Shown here piece after piece: positions 17,064 to 25,039 of a stretch of 64,000 bases of DNA (positions within the stretch are counted from its first letter, which is position 1; each line of letters starts with the position of its first letter). The stretch covers positions 1 to 64,000 of the forward strand of contig JAFLVC010000009.1 in assembly GCA_022508505.1 (NCBI GenBank), in the 5' to 3' direction. The position numbers and the translations under genes were made by a program. The stretch comes from Clostridiales bacterium (GTDB taxonomy: Bacteria > Bacillota > Clostridia > Christensenellales > Pumilibacteraceae). The notes beneath the pieces are model-generated. The model had not been told where the DNA came from. It made no database searches and was given only the letters and a program-made list of their open reading frames with translations.

Positions 17064-17791
17064 AAAAAGCGTTCATAGTAGGAATAAACGGAAAAATGGG
17101 AAAAATGCTCGTCGATCTCGCCGCCTCGTGCGGATACGAGATTTCGGGCGGGCTTGACACCGCGGCGGACGGAAAGGCGGTGTTTACGAATGCGGCACAG
17201 GTAAACGTAAACTACGACGTCGTCATTGACTTTTCCCGCCCCGCTACGCTTCCCGAGGTAGTCGCGCTGTGCTGTGCTCGCGGCGTTCCCGCGGTAATCG
17301 CGACAACCGGATATTCGGACGGCGAGCTCGCCGCAATAGCCGAGCTTTCCAAGTCCGTGCCTGTTTTCCGCTCGGCAAACATGAGCCTCGGAATAGCCGC
17401 GACAAAGGCCGCCGCTGTCGCCGCAAAAGCGGTGCTCGGCGACGCTTTCGACATAGAGATAGTGGAAAAGCATCACAATCAAAAGGCGGACAGCCCGTCG
17501 GGCACCGCCCTGCTCCTTGCCGACGCGCTCGCGCCCAAGGATAAACAGATATTCGGCCGCGACGGCAAGCGCAACCACGGCGAACTCGGCATAACCTCCG
17601 TTCGCGGCGGCGGCGTCGTCGGCGAACACGAAATCGGGTTTTACGGCGAGGACGAAATCGTCACCGTTTCTCACTCGGCGCGCTCTCGGCGGCTGTTTGC
17701 GGCGGGCGCGTTCAAGGCCGCCGACTTCTGCATGGGAAAGCCCGCGGGGCTGTACGACATGGACGATCTAGTCAAAGAGATTTTAGGTTAA
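17060..17791 (+). CDS. dapB: 4-hydroxy-tetrahydrodipicolinate reductase
   Basis: It reduces the DapA product with NAD(P)H to tetrahydrodipicolinate. 243 residues, a little short of the usual 265-270. The Rossmann loop is GINGKMGKM, and the catalytic region reads EKHHNQKADSPSGTALLLA. The end is VSHSARSRRLFAAGAF. It is translationally coupled to dapA by a 4-nt overlap. The next step enzymes (acetyl- or succinyl-transferase and aminotransferase) are not in the window. Confidence 0.96.
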   Translation: MKKAFIVGINGKMGKMLVDLAASCGYEISGGLDTAADGKAVFTNAAQVNVNYDVVIDFSRPATLPEVVALCCARGVPAVIATTGYSDGELAAIAELSKSVPVFRSANMSLGIAATKAAAVAAKAVLGDAFDIEIVEKHHNQKADSPSGTALLLADALAPKDKQIFGRDGKRNHGELGITSVRGGGVVGEHEIGFYGEDEIVTVSHSARSRRLFAAGAFKAADFCMGKPAGLYDMDDLVKEILG

Positions 17792-17804
17792 ACAATTATT
17801 TCAC

Positions 17805-17836
17805 AAAAAAACGCCGAGCTTTATGCTCGGCGTTTT
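17805..17836. terminator. Bidirectional terminator between dapB and the GH95-like gene
   Basis: ACGCCGAGC and GCTCGGCGT pair around a short loop, with an A run before and TTTT after, so it can serve both converging transcripts. Confidence 0.9.
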
Positions 17837-17847
17837 GGTTTGAATTA

Positions 17848-20235
17848 TCAGAATTTGACGTCCAAGGTTACGGGACGGTTGGCGGCGAGCTTCAATCCGA
17901 TAACGAGCCCGCGCGTATCGTCGAACTTTTGCGCGTCTATCTTTTTGGGCATTTTCGCCGTTTTTGGAAGCTGAACGTCTATCACGACGGCGCGCTTCGC
18001 CTTTAATTTTGCGACGAGCGAGCCCTTCGAGACGTCCCATTCCATTCCCACTTCGACGCCTGTGCGCGTTTGAAAGCCCGAAATCGAGCCCTTTTCCGTC
18101 GCAGAACACACCGCGGGAAGAAGGTGTATCGTGCTCGGCGTGGACTGTACTATCGATTCTTGTATCGCGCCCGCGACGATTACGTTTACGTACGGAACGG
18201 GCTGGGCCCACAGCTCACGCTTGCCGCTGCCCATGCCGCGCCAGTCGTCGGAGGCGAATACGAGGTTGCCCATAGCCATACCGCGTACGAGCGCGTTGAT
18301 CTGCTCGTACACACCGTCGCCGTCGCCGAGACGGGCGTACACGTCGGCATACCGAGCGAGGTCGGACGCGGTCATGTTTTCGCGCGCGGTCGTGCCCTTT
18401 TTGCGTGCGGTTGCGCCGAATGCCTTGATCAGCTCGACGTTGTCTTGAAGCCTATAATCGGGATATACCGGATAGAACATCGCAACCGACGGCGCTTGGG
18501 GATTGTCGGTGCAACGGTCGTCTATATACTCGCTGACCGTGCCGTCCGAATTGATTTTGTACGGAGGAATCTTTTTGAGCATATCCTCCCACTTGATGAC
18601 CTCCGCCTTGTACATCGAAGCGGTCGCACTGCCCTCAATGAGGTTTTTCAAAAGGTTGCGCGCAATCGCGAAGTCGATAGTCGCGTTTTTGGCAATGGCG
18701 TGCTCCTCGCCCGTGCCCACGAGGTTTCCGGGCGTAGAAAACGGCGAATACGACGGCGACGACTCATAATACTTGAGGTCTACGAGCTTGAAGAATTCCT
18801 CATAGAATGTCGCCGCTTCCTTCATGAACGGCAGTGCGCGCGTCTTTAGGAACTTCGTATCGTCGGTGAACAGCGCATAGTCGTAGAACAGATTGCCGAG
18901 CCACCCCGCAACGCCGGTGAAGTGAATCATATCCTCGCTGACGTCGCCCGGGAATCCCGTCGACGGCGAGGTCGTGTACGGAACGAAAATTCCGCGGCAG
19001 CCGTAAAGGCGCGTCGCGTTGTATTTGAGAGCGGGCATGACCGATTCGTAAAGCCTGAACACGCTCTCGGCAAAGTCGTTGAGGTTGCCGGCCTGCGTCA
19101 TGTCGTACACCGCTTCGAGGTCACCCGCGGCGCAGATTGCGGCGTCCACCGCTTTATAATCGCCGCACCACAGGCCGTACGGTGCAAACGGTCGCGCGTC
19201 GGGACGCGAGCCCGTAATCATCAGGTATCTGCCGTACGCCCACAGTTTTTCGATGAGCGCCTTGTCGGTGTCGCCCGTCTGCACGGCGCGAGCCACGGCG
19301 TCGTCGACGTAGCTGTCTGTAGCGTCGCTCGCAAAATCCACCTCCGCCGAGTTGAACAGCTTTTGGTGGAGCGCATGGTGTTCTTTGAGCAGCTTGTCGT
19401 AAGTGAGCTTGCTGAGCTCGGAGAGCGCCGTCCTGCCGTCCTTCCACGCTTTTTCGCGCTGAGTCTCGATAAACGGCTTTATGAGGACTATGACCTTTTC
19501 GGCGCCCGACACCTTGATCGCATCGCCTACGATAACTTCCCTGCCGCCGTAGTAATTTACAAGCGCGACCGCGCCGAAATCTGCTCCCGACGAGCTGCGC
19601 GCCGAATAGTACAGCATGTGCTGTTCGGTCTTTTTGGTGACGTTTTCGGGCACGGCGCTGACCGCGACGGGGGTGCGTGCGTTGAACTTGTCGTGCATAT
19701 CGAAAGAGAACGTCGCCTCGATGTTCTTTTGACCGGTGCGGGTTATCTCATAAACAATGATATCGCGCGCGCGAGAGACGAACACGTTCCTCGCATAGCG
19801 CGTCGTGCCGTCCTTAAACGACACACTGGCCGCCGCGCTCTCCAAATCGAGCTCGCGGCAGTAGTCCTTTGCGCACTTGTCGAGTTTCATCTCTATATTG
19901 AAGTCGCAAAGCGGCAGAGGATAAGCGATTTGCGGGCGGAAGCCCTTCTTTATGAGCTCCGTCGAGAGGATTTTTTCGGCGCCGAGAAAGTCTCCGTCGT
20001 CGATTTTGGCGCGCACTTCCTTTACCTTGTCGGACACGTCCTGCACGCCCGAATCCTTGCCCTGCCACCAGAGGTCGCCGTGCGTGATCATTATGCTGTC
20101 GTTTGCCGCACCGCCGTAAACGGACGCGCCTATGACGCCGTTGCCGAGCGGCAACCCTTCGCGCCAGCGGTGTCCCCACCAAGAAGATGGCCGTGAAAAT
20201 CTTAAAGTATTCTTAGGCTTGCGTGCTGCTGCCAT
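17848..20235 (-). CDS. GH95-like glycoside hydrolase homologue lacking canonical catalytic residues
   Basis: 795 residues. The N-terminus (LPLGNGVIGASVYGG, then HGDLWWQG) matches the beta-sandwich of GH95 alpha-L-fucosidase/galactosidase-like enzymes. A helical barrel follows, and the C-terminus (STIHLLPAV, GSISGFQTRTGVEVGMEW) matches the GH95 C-domain. The acid in the family SPSxSPE motif is replaced here (SPSYSPF, F499). The family N-x-N pair before the LExxY region (~366-376) is absent, and the QIDxNFG region reads AQPVPYVNV. There is no signal peptide. It may be inactive or act by other residues. GGGGTGAG precedes ATG 20235. Confidence 0.7.
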   Translation of the reverse strand: MAAARKPKNTLRFSRPSSWWGHRWREGLPLGNGVIGASVYGGAANDSIMITHGDLWWQGKDSGVQDVSDKVKEVRAKIDDGDFLGAEKILSTELIKKGFRPQIAYPLPLCDFNIEMKLDKCAKDYCRELDLESAAASVSFKDGTTRYARNVFVSRARDIIVYEITRTGQKNIEATFSFDMHDKFNARTPVAVSAVPENVTKKTEQHMLYYSARSSSGADFGAVALVNYYGGREVIVGDAIKVSGAEKVIVLIKPFIETQREKAWKDGRTALSELSKLTYDKLLKEHHALHQKLFNSAEVDFASDATDSYVDDAVARAVQTGDTDKALIEKLWAYGRYLMITGSRPDARPFAPYGLWCGDYKAVDAAICAAGDLEAVYDMTQAGNLNDFAESVFRLYESVMPALKYNATRLYGCRGIFVPYTTSPSTGFPGDVSEDMIHFTGVAGWLGNLFYDYALFTDDTKFLKTRALPFMKEAATFYEEFFKLVDLKYYESSPSYSPFSTPGNLVGTGEEHAIAKNATIDFAIARNLLKNLIEGSATASMYKAEVIKWEDMLKKIPPYKINSDGTVSEYIDDRCTDNPQAPSVAMFYPVYPDYRLQDNVELIKAFGATARKKGTTARENMTASDLARYADVYARLGDGDGVYEQINALVRGMAMGNLVFASDDWRGMGSGKRELWAQPVPYVNVIVAGAIQESIVQSTPSTIHLLPAVCSATEKGSISGFQTRTGVEVGMEWDVSKGSLVAKLKAKRAVVIDVQLPKTAKMPKKIDAQKFDDTRGLVIGLKLAANRPVTLDVKF

Positions 20236-20270
20236 TTAACTCACCCCTGTTTTATCGCTTTATGCCTAGA

Positions 20271-20299
20271 ATTATAGCACATTTTTTGGGGCTTTGTAA
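20271..20299 (-). promoter_or_regulatory. Promoter of the GH95-like gene
   Basis: Minus strand TTACAA (20294-20299), 17 nt, TATAAT (20271-20276). The rest of the 289-nt gap up to 20524 shows only the next gene's terminator. Confidence 0.65.
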
Positions 20300-20483
20300 A
20301 CTATTCAAGCATATTTTTACCGCCCAAAACGCCAATTATTTGAAAAAACTCGCTTTTTTAGGGCTAAAACAGCCCTCTAAGACATTTTATGCCCGCGGCG
20401 AGAATTATGTCGCGCACTTTTGGGCGCAATTTTCGGAATGCGCTTTTCGACGCTTCGCGCGCCGATTTTGCCTTTTGCGCATC

Positions 20484-20508
20484 AAAAAAGGCCCGATTCA
20501 ATCGGGCC
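20484..20508 (-). terminator. Terminator after the M28-like gene
   Basis: GGCCCGAT and ATCGGGCC pair around three nt, followed on the minus strand by TTTTTT. Confidence 0.9.
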
Positions 20509-20524
20509 CTTTCGTCGTTTACTT

Positions 20525-23479
20525 TTACAGCGAGCGCTTGAGCACTATTCCGCCGCGCAGACCGTGCAAGACGTCCTGACCGTTGTACTCGCGGACTATA
20601 GCGTTCCATTCGTCGATTTCGCCGAGCGGGTTCTCGCCCGTTTCGTCATACACGAACGAGTAGTGTTCCTCGTATTCGATCGTCGAAGGGCTCGAGCCTT
20701 CTATTGTCAGCGTGAAGTTGCCGTCGGCATAGCCGCAAGGCAGGCGCAACACGATCTCGTCCTCGTTGTAGAACTCGTACTTCATGCCGTCGGTCTCGGC
20801 GTCCGAGGTGTTGGGCGCTACGGTGATAGACGTTATCTGACGCGCCGACGGTATTGTCAGTATTACGGACGACAGCGAGCCGTAAGCGGATTGGACGGTG
20901 TACTTGTCGTCGCCGTGCACGATGTCGGGCTCTGCCGAAAGAATAATCCTGTCGCCGTAGTTTACGTTTTTGTAGTAATAATTGTTGGCGGCGTCCCACT
21001 CGAGGTCGTTTACCGCATAGCGAATGTACTTGTAAGCCATGAGGTCTTTGACGACGAGCTTATGCGACGAGCCGTCCCACACGTAGACGATCGAGTCGTT
21101 GTATATCGCGTCGTTGTACGACTGCACGTCGGTTATTGTCTGACCGAACGTCGCGCCGAACCCGCCCGAAAACAACGCTACGACAACGCCGATGACGGCT
21201 ATTACGCTTACGCCGAAGTAGTTCTTGTAGTTGACGGCGACCTTTTCCTTTTCGACGCGGCGAACTTCGCGCTCGGTGAATTTACCCTTTTTGGCACGGT
21301 CCTCCACCCTTTCGGTGACGGTGCGCTCGACGCGCTGTGTGCGCTTAGGCAGCTTTTTGGCGAGCTTGTCGAACACGACTGCAGAGCGGTCGAGATACGG
21401 CACCGCAACGCCGAGCATTCCGGTAAACAGCATCATCGTCACGGGAAGCATGTAGAGCGGCAACAGCTCGGTCAGCATGGACATTCCCGACAGCATGAAC
21501 GGCATGCACAGAATTACCGGCACGACGTATATGAACAGTCTGTCAAAGCCGAAGCCGAAGCGGTCCTTGAGCTTGCCGTTGAGGCATATCGTTACGAGAA
21601 GCACCGCCGAGAGCAGCAGTCCGAGCCAAGACACAAGATACGACGACGCGGGAGCCGCAAAGCTCATTATCATGCCGACAACGCCGAATACGAACGCCGT
21701 GCCGCGCACCGTGTCGGACGAGGTTACCTTGAACAGCTTTTTGAACAGCGAGGTAAGCCCGAACGACGAGGCGAGCGATATGAGCATTGCTGCGAAGAAT
21801 ATTCCGCCGTTGAAGTAACGTATCTGCGTAATCGCGTGTATGGGAAGCACGCCGAAGCCTGTCAGCATGAGCGTCACGAGGAAATACGCCGCGAACATTG
21901 CGACGAGCGTTCCGGCAATAACCAAGAGCTCAACGCCGCACGCTATGAGCAATTTCTTTATAGAGAAGGTCTTTTTGACGATGAGAAGCGCGACGTTTAC
22001 GCCGAGCAGTATGAGAATCAATGCGCCTATGACGTACGATGCAATCGAGTTGTATGCAACCGTGCCCCAATCGAAGTACGAGAAGAATACGCTCTCGTTT
22101 CCGTCCTCCGCCGATACGTCTTTGCTCGCTTTGGCAAATGCTTCGACGTAGTTTTTCAAAAACGCAGACTGCTGATTGATGATCGAATCGGGAATATTTT
22201 TTGCGGTATCGTCGAGCGAGCCGTACGCGTCAAGCCCGCCGAGCACGGCGACCTGAATCGCGGGAACGTCACCGAAACCTTTTACCGCATTGGACTTGAT
22301 GTTGTCGGGTATGGAGGTGTTTACTACCGACGAATTGAATATGCTGCCCGAAATCTTCGTATATGCGTTGATGTAGTCAAGCCCCGCCCCGCTCGCGTCG
22401 GTAAGAGCGAGCGTGCCGCTGTTGCCGTATGCGTCGAGACTGATGCCGACCACGGCGCGCGACGCGACTTCGTCAAGGCCCTTGAACGATTCGAAGAATG
22501 TGTACACGCCGTACGCCGCGCCGAGCTCTTCGGTGAATACGACGACGAGGTCGTTTTCGAGCTTGGCGTTTTTCTCGACGAGATCCCTTAACGTTTCGAT
22601 TGCAACCGCGACGAACGACGCGTTGTCGGCGGCGCCGTAGGTGTCGGGACGGGTGTCGTACCGAACGGTAACAATAACCGCGCCGGACTGCTTGGTAAAG
22701 TCTTTATCGGCGTGCGCCTTCCTCGTCTGAGTCGAAGGAATGGCGGCTATTACGTTTGTAATCTCTTTGCCTACGTAGTATCCGTCGGTGCCGGCGGCGT
22801 TTTGGAGAGTTACGGACGGCTGCGAGGTCATGATCGTTACGGTCGGGACGGCGGAGTTTGCGTTGCTGTTGCTCGCCCACTCGGTAACCGTCGTGACCAG
22901 CTCGTCATCGTCCTCCTCGCCTTCCTTGACTTCTTCGGCGAGTATGAACCTGCTGCCCCTGGTGAGCTCTTGCACGATATAGTCGCGCGCGGAATCTATG
23001 CCCGCACTCGTCATGGACGAGCGGACGTCGCTGCTCAATTCCTTGATATGCGCCCTGACGGACTTAACGTAACCCGCGCCGTACGCCTCGGGACTGTAGC
23101 CGCAAACGCCGTCGACAATCGAGAAGATCATTACGATCAAAGCGACAAGCGCCAAGACGGGATAATACACGAGCTTGAACGTCCTGCTCATGCCGCTCGC
23201 CGCGCGGCGGGGCTTTGTCGTTTGCTTTGCGGGCTTGTCCTTTTTGGGTTTTTCCGGCTTTTCGATTTTTTGCGGTGCAGGCTCTTCGTCCGACTTTTCT
23301 TGGACGGCAGAACCGTCGGCAGTATCCGCTTCCGACTTTTCCGCTTCCGCCGCTTCTGCGGCGTCCGATTCCGCCGGCGTTTCCGCTTGCGCCTCGGGCT
23401 CTTGATCTGCGACGGGCTCGGCCGAGTTTTCCTCCGGCTTCATTGCCTCGTCGTTTATCACGTTCTCTTCGTTACTCAT
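20525..23479 (-). CDS. M28-like peptidase fold in a polytopic membrane protein, metal site degenerate
   Basis: 984 residues. 1-98: acidic Glu/Ala/Pro-rich and Lys-rich cytoplasmic tail. ~103-122: membrane anchor. ~130-470: an M28-type domain with YDTRPD, GAADNAS and FTEELG. ~480-740: seven or more membrane segments. ~770-984: a second extracytoplasmic beta-rich domain after one more helix. The layout resembles ERMP1/FXNA-type M28 proteins. The first zinc ligand, His in the family HxD motif, is Arg273 here (VRYD), and no late His ligand is obvious. Catalysis is therefore doubtful. GGAGAAG precedes the ATG. Function unknown. Confidence 0.75.
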   Translation of the reverse strand: MSNEENVINDEAMKPEENSAEPVADQEPEAQAETPAESDAAEAAEAEKSEADTADGSAVQEKSDEEPAPQKIEKPEKPKKDKPAKQTTKPRRAASGMSRTFKLVYYPVLALVALIVMIFSIVDGVCGYSPEAYGAGYVKSVRAHIKELSSDVRSSMTSAGIDSARDYIVQELTRGSRFILAEEVKEGEEDDDELVTTVTEWASNSNANSAVPTVTIMTSQPSVTLQNAAGTDGYYVGKEITNVIAAIPSTQTRKAHADKDFTKQSGAVIVTVRYDTRPDTYGAADNASFVAVAIETLRDLVEKNAKLENDLVVVFTEELGAAYGVYTFFESFKGLDEVASRAVVGISLDAYGNSGTLALTDASGAGLDYINAYTKISGSIFNSSVVNTSIPDNIKSNAVKGFGDVPAIQVAVLGGLDAYGSLDDTAKNIPDSIINQQSAFLKNYVEAFAKASKDVSAEDGNESVFFSYFDWGTVAYNSIASYVIGALILILLGVNVALLIVKKTFSIKKLLIACGVELLVIAGTLVAMFAAYFLVTLMLTGFGVLPIHAITQIRYFNGGIFFAAMLISLASSFGLTSLFKKLFKVTSSDTVRGTAFVFGVVGMIMSFAAPASSYLVSWLGLLLSAVLLVTICLNGKLKDRFGFGFDRLFIYVVPVILCMPFMLSGMSMLTELLPLYMLPVTMMLFTGMLGVAVPYLDRSAVVFDKLAKKLPKRTQRVERTVTERVEDRAKKGKFTEREVRRVEKEKVAVNYKNYFGVSVIAVIGVVVALFSGGFGATFGQTITDVQSYNDAIYNDSIVYVWDGSSHKLVVKDLMAYKYIRYAVNDLEWDAANNYYYKNVNYGDRIILSAEPDIVHGDDKYTVQSAYGSLSSVILTIPSARQITSITVAPNTSDAETDGMKYEFYNEDEIVLRLPCGYADGNFTLTIEGSSPSTIEYEEHYSFVYDETGENPLGEIDEWNAIVREYNGQDVLHGLRGGIVLKRSL

Positions 23480-23569
23480 TACTTCTCCGAATGATAGTAT
23501 AGGTATATTGGTATTTTAACATACTCCGCAATTTATTACAATCAATTTTAGTGTGTTTTTAAAAATAAT

Positions 23570-23595
23570 CTTACTTCTTTTGAAAAAGAAGTAAG
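23570..23595. repeat. Perfect hairpin in the divergent intergenic region
   Basis: CTTACTTCTTT and AAAGAAGTAAG pair perfectly around four nt. It lies between two divergent gene starts, so it does not end either transcript as annotated. The rest of 23480-23707 is AT-rich without other features. Confidence 0.5.
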
Positions 23596-23707
23596 CAAGA
23601 AAACTTCGGTGTTGGGTGTTTACTTATATAATTCGTTTATTGTTACGCCAAATTAGTTTTGTGCCGTTACTAATCTCTCGACGCCGCCGCATTGTCCCGT
23701 TTGTGTC

Positions 23708-23736
23708 TTGACATATACTCTATTGAGGCATATAAT
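23708..23736 (+). promoter_or_regulatory. Consensus promoter of the WYL regulator
   Basis: TTGACA, exactly 17 nt, TATAAT. The ATG is 9 nt after the -10 box and no Shine-Dalgarno site fits between them. Confidence 0.85.
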
Positions 23737-23745
23737 TGTTTTGAA

Positions 23746-24681
23746 ATGCAGCAGGACGTTTTATTTTCCATACTGACAATACTGTTGTCTCAGCGCAAGA
23801 CGTCGCGCGCCGCTCTTTCCGAGCGGTTTTCGCTAAGTCCGCGGACGATATCGCGGTATCTGCGCACTCTCGAGGATTCGGGCGTGCCGATAATTTGCGA
23901 GCCCGGGCGGCACGGCGGCATCATGCTTTACGACGACTACACGCTCGACAAATCGTTCTTTTCGGAGGCCGAAACGCTACGAATAAAGGATGCGCTCGAC
24001 CGCACCGAAAATGAGTACGGGGATCGCGCCAACCGCGCGATAATCGAAAAGCTTGACAGCATGGACAAAGTGCGCGAGCGCGACAGCTACGCCGTCAAGC
24101 AGGACGACCTTTTTATCGACTGCGACTACGAACAGGCTGCGGTCGTTCGCCCCAAGATAAAGCTGTTTTCCGCGGCAATCGAGCAGCGGCGTGTCGTCGA
24201 CATCAAGTACACCGACGCGCGAGGTTACGTTTCGTTCCGCTCCGTCGAGCCGTACACGCTCGTTTTCAAGGCGGGCGCCTGGTACATATACGCGCTGTGC
24301 CGCCTGCGCGGGGATTTTCGGCTGTTCAAGCTGACGCGCATAAGCGACATGCGCGTCACGAGCAAGAGCTTTACGTGCACCGAGAGCAAGCTTGTGGAAA
24401 AGCTTGGGCTCGAGTTTTACAACGAGGTGTACGCAGACCTCGAGTTCGAGCTGTTCCCTACCGTTACGGACAGCATAGTCGATTGGCTGGGCGTCGACGC
24501 CGTGAGGGAACGCGGCACCAAACTGTACGCCACCGCCGAAGTGCCGCTAAACGACGCGCTGTACAAAAAGCTTCTCTCCTACGGCTCGTCGATAAAAGTC
24601 ATTTCCCCGCCCTTTCTCGCAGAGCGTCTCGCCGAAGAAGCGCGGCTCATGCTAAGCGTCTACGACAAGGGCACCGACTGA
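23746..24681 (+). CDS. WYL-domain transcriptional regulator (YafY-like)
   Basis: 311 residues. Residues ~1-60 are an HTH_11-type winged helix (LSERFSLSPRTISRYLRTLE). Residues ~130-225 are a WYL domain with FKAGAWYIYALCRLRGDFRLFKLTRI, here quoted only as a landmark around ~200. A WCX-like C-terminal part follows. WYL domains bind nucleic acid or nucleotide-like ligands and such proteins often regulate their own operon. I moved the start to ATG 23746, since the longer frame would cover a consensus promoter. No clear target gene is adjacent apart from the short gene downstream. Confidence 0.88.
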   Translation: MQQDVLFSILTILLSQRKTSRAALSERFSLSPRTISRYLRTLEDSGVPIICEPGRHGGIMLYDDYTLDKSFFSEAETLRIKDALDRTENEYGDRANRAIIEKLDSMDKVRERDSYAVKQDDLFIDCDYEQAAVVRPKIKLFSAAIEQRRVVDIKYTDARGYVSFRSVEPYTLVFKAGAWYIYALCRLRGDFRLFKLTRISDMRVTSKSFTCTESKLVEKLGLEFYNEVYADLEFELFPTVTDSIVDWLGVDAVRERGTKLYATAEVPLNDALYKKLLSYGSSIKVISPPFLAERLAEEARLMLSVYDKGTD

Positions 24682-24713
24682 ATAATTTTCGCGCCGCGCC
24701 GCATACTATCGGC

Positions 24714-24959
24714 ATGGACGACAGATTGGAAGAAGAACACGACTTCAAAAGGACGCTGCGCGAAGCAAAAGACCTCGACCGTGACGAGCGCGTCAATCAT
24801 GCGCGCAGGCTCGACTCCGAAATGGCGTATGAACTGCTCGCGGTAAATTCGTCGATGGGAATGTTCGGCATGGAAGAGAGCGCCGCCGAGCTCATGCGCC
24901 TACAGATGGCGCAAGAGCTACTTTACAAGTACAACGAGCAAAACGACGCGGAAAAATAA
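24714..24959 (+). CDS. Small helical protein, unknown function
   Basis: 81 residues, highly charged, with no Cys and no membrane segment. It begins 32 nt after the WYL regulator and is followed by a terminator, so it is probably in the same transcript. The Met-rich end (SSMGMFGMEES, then LMRLQMAQELLYKY) suggests an amphipathic helix. No strong ribosome site is seen. No family recognised. Confidence 0.5.
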   Translation: MDDRLEEEHDFKRTLREAKDLDRDERVNHARRLDSEMAYELLAVNSSMGMFGMEESAAELMRLQMAQELLYKYNEQNDAEK

Positions 24960-24972
24960 TTTACCAACAATG

Positions 24973-25007
24973 AAAATCGGCAAGCCGTTTCGAGCCTGCC
25001 GATTTTT
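24973..25007. terminator. Bidirectional terminator
   Basis: AAAATCGGCA and TGCCGATTTT form a 10-bp stem followed by T's on both strands, between converging genes. Confidence 0.85.
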
Positions 25008-25039
25008 GCTTTGCGGTAAATTATTCGTGAATAAACCGT

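Noticed and set aside
20223-20579. A 118-codon + strand frame in the gap before the M28-like gene
   Set aside because: No ribosome site or family; it crosses the terminator at 20484-20508.
20420-22591. A 723-codon + strand frame
   Set aside because: Antisense shadow of the M28-like gene, with no recognisable domain.
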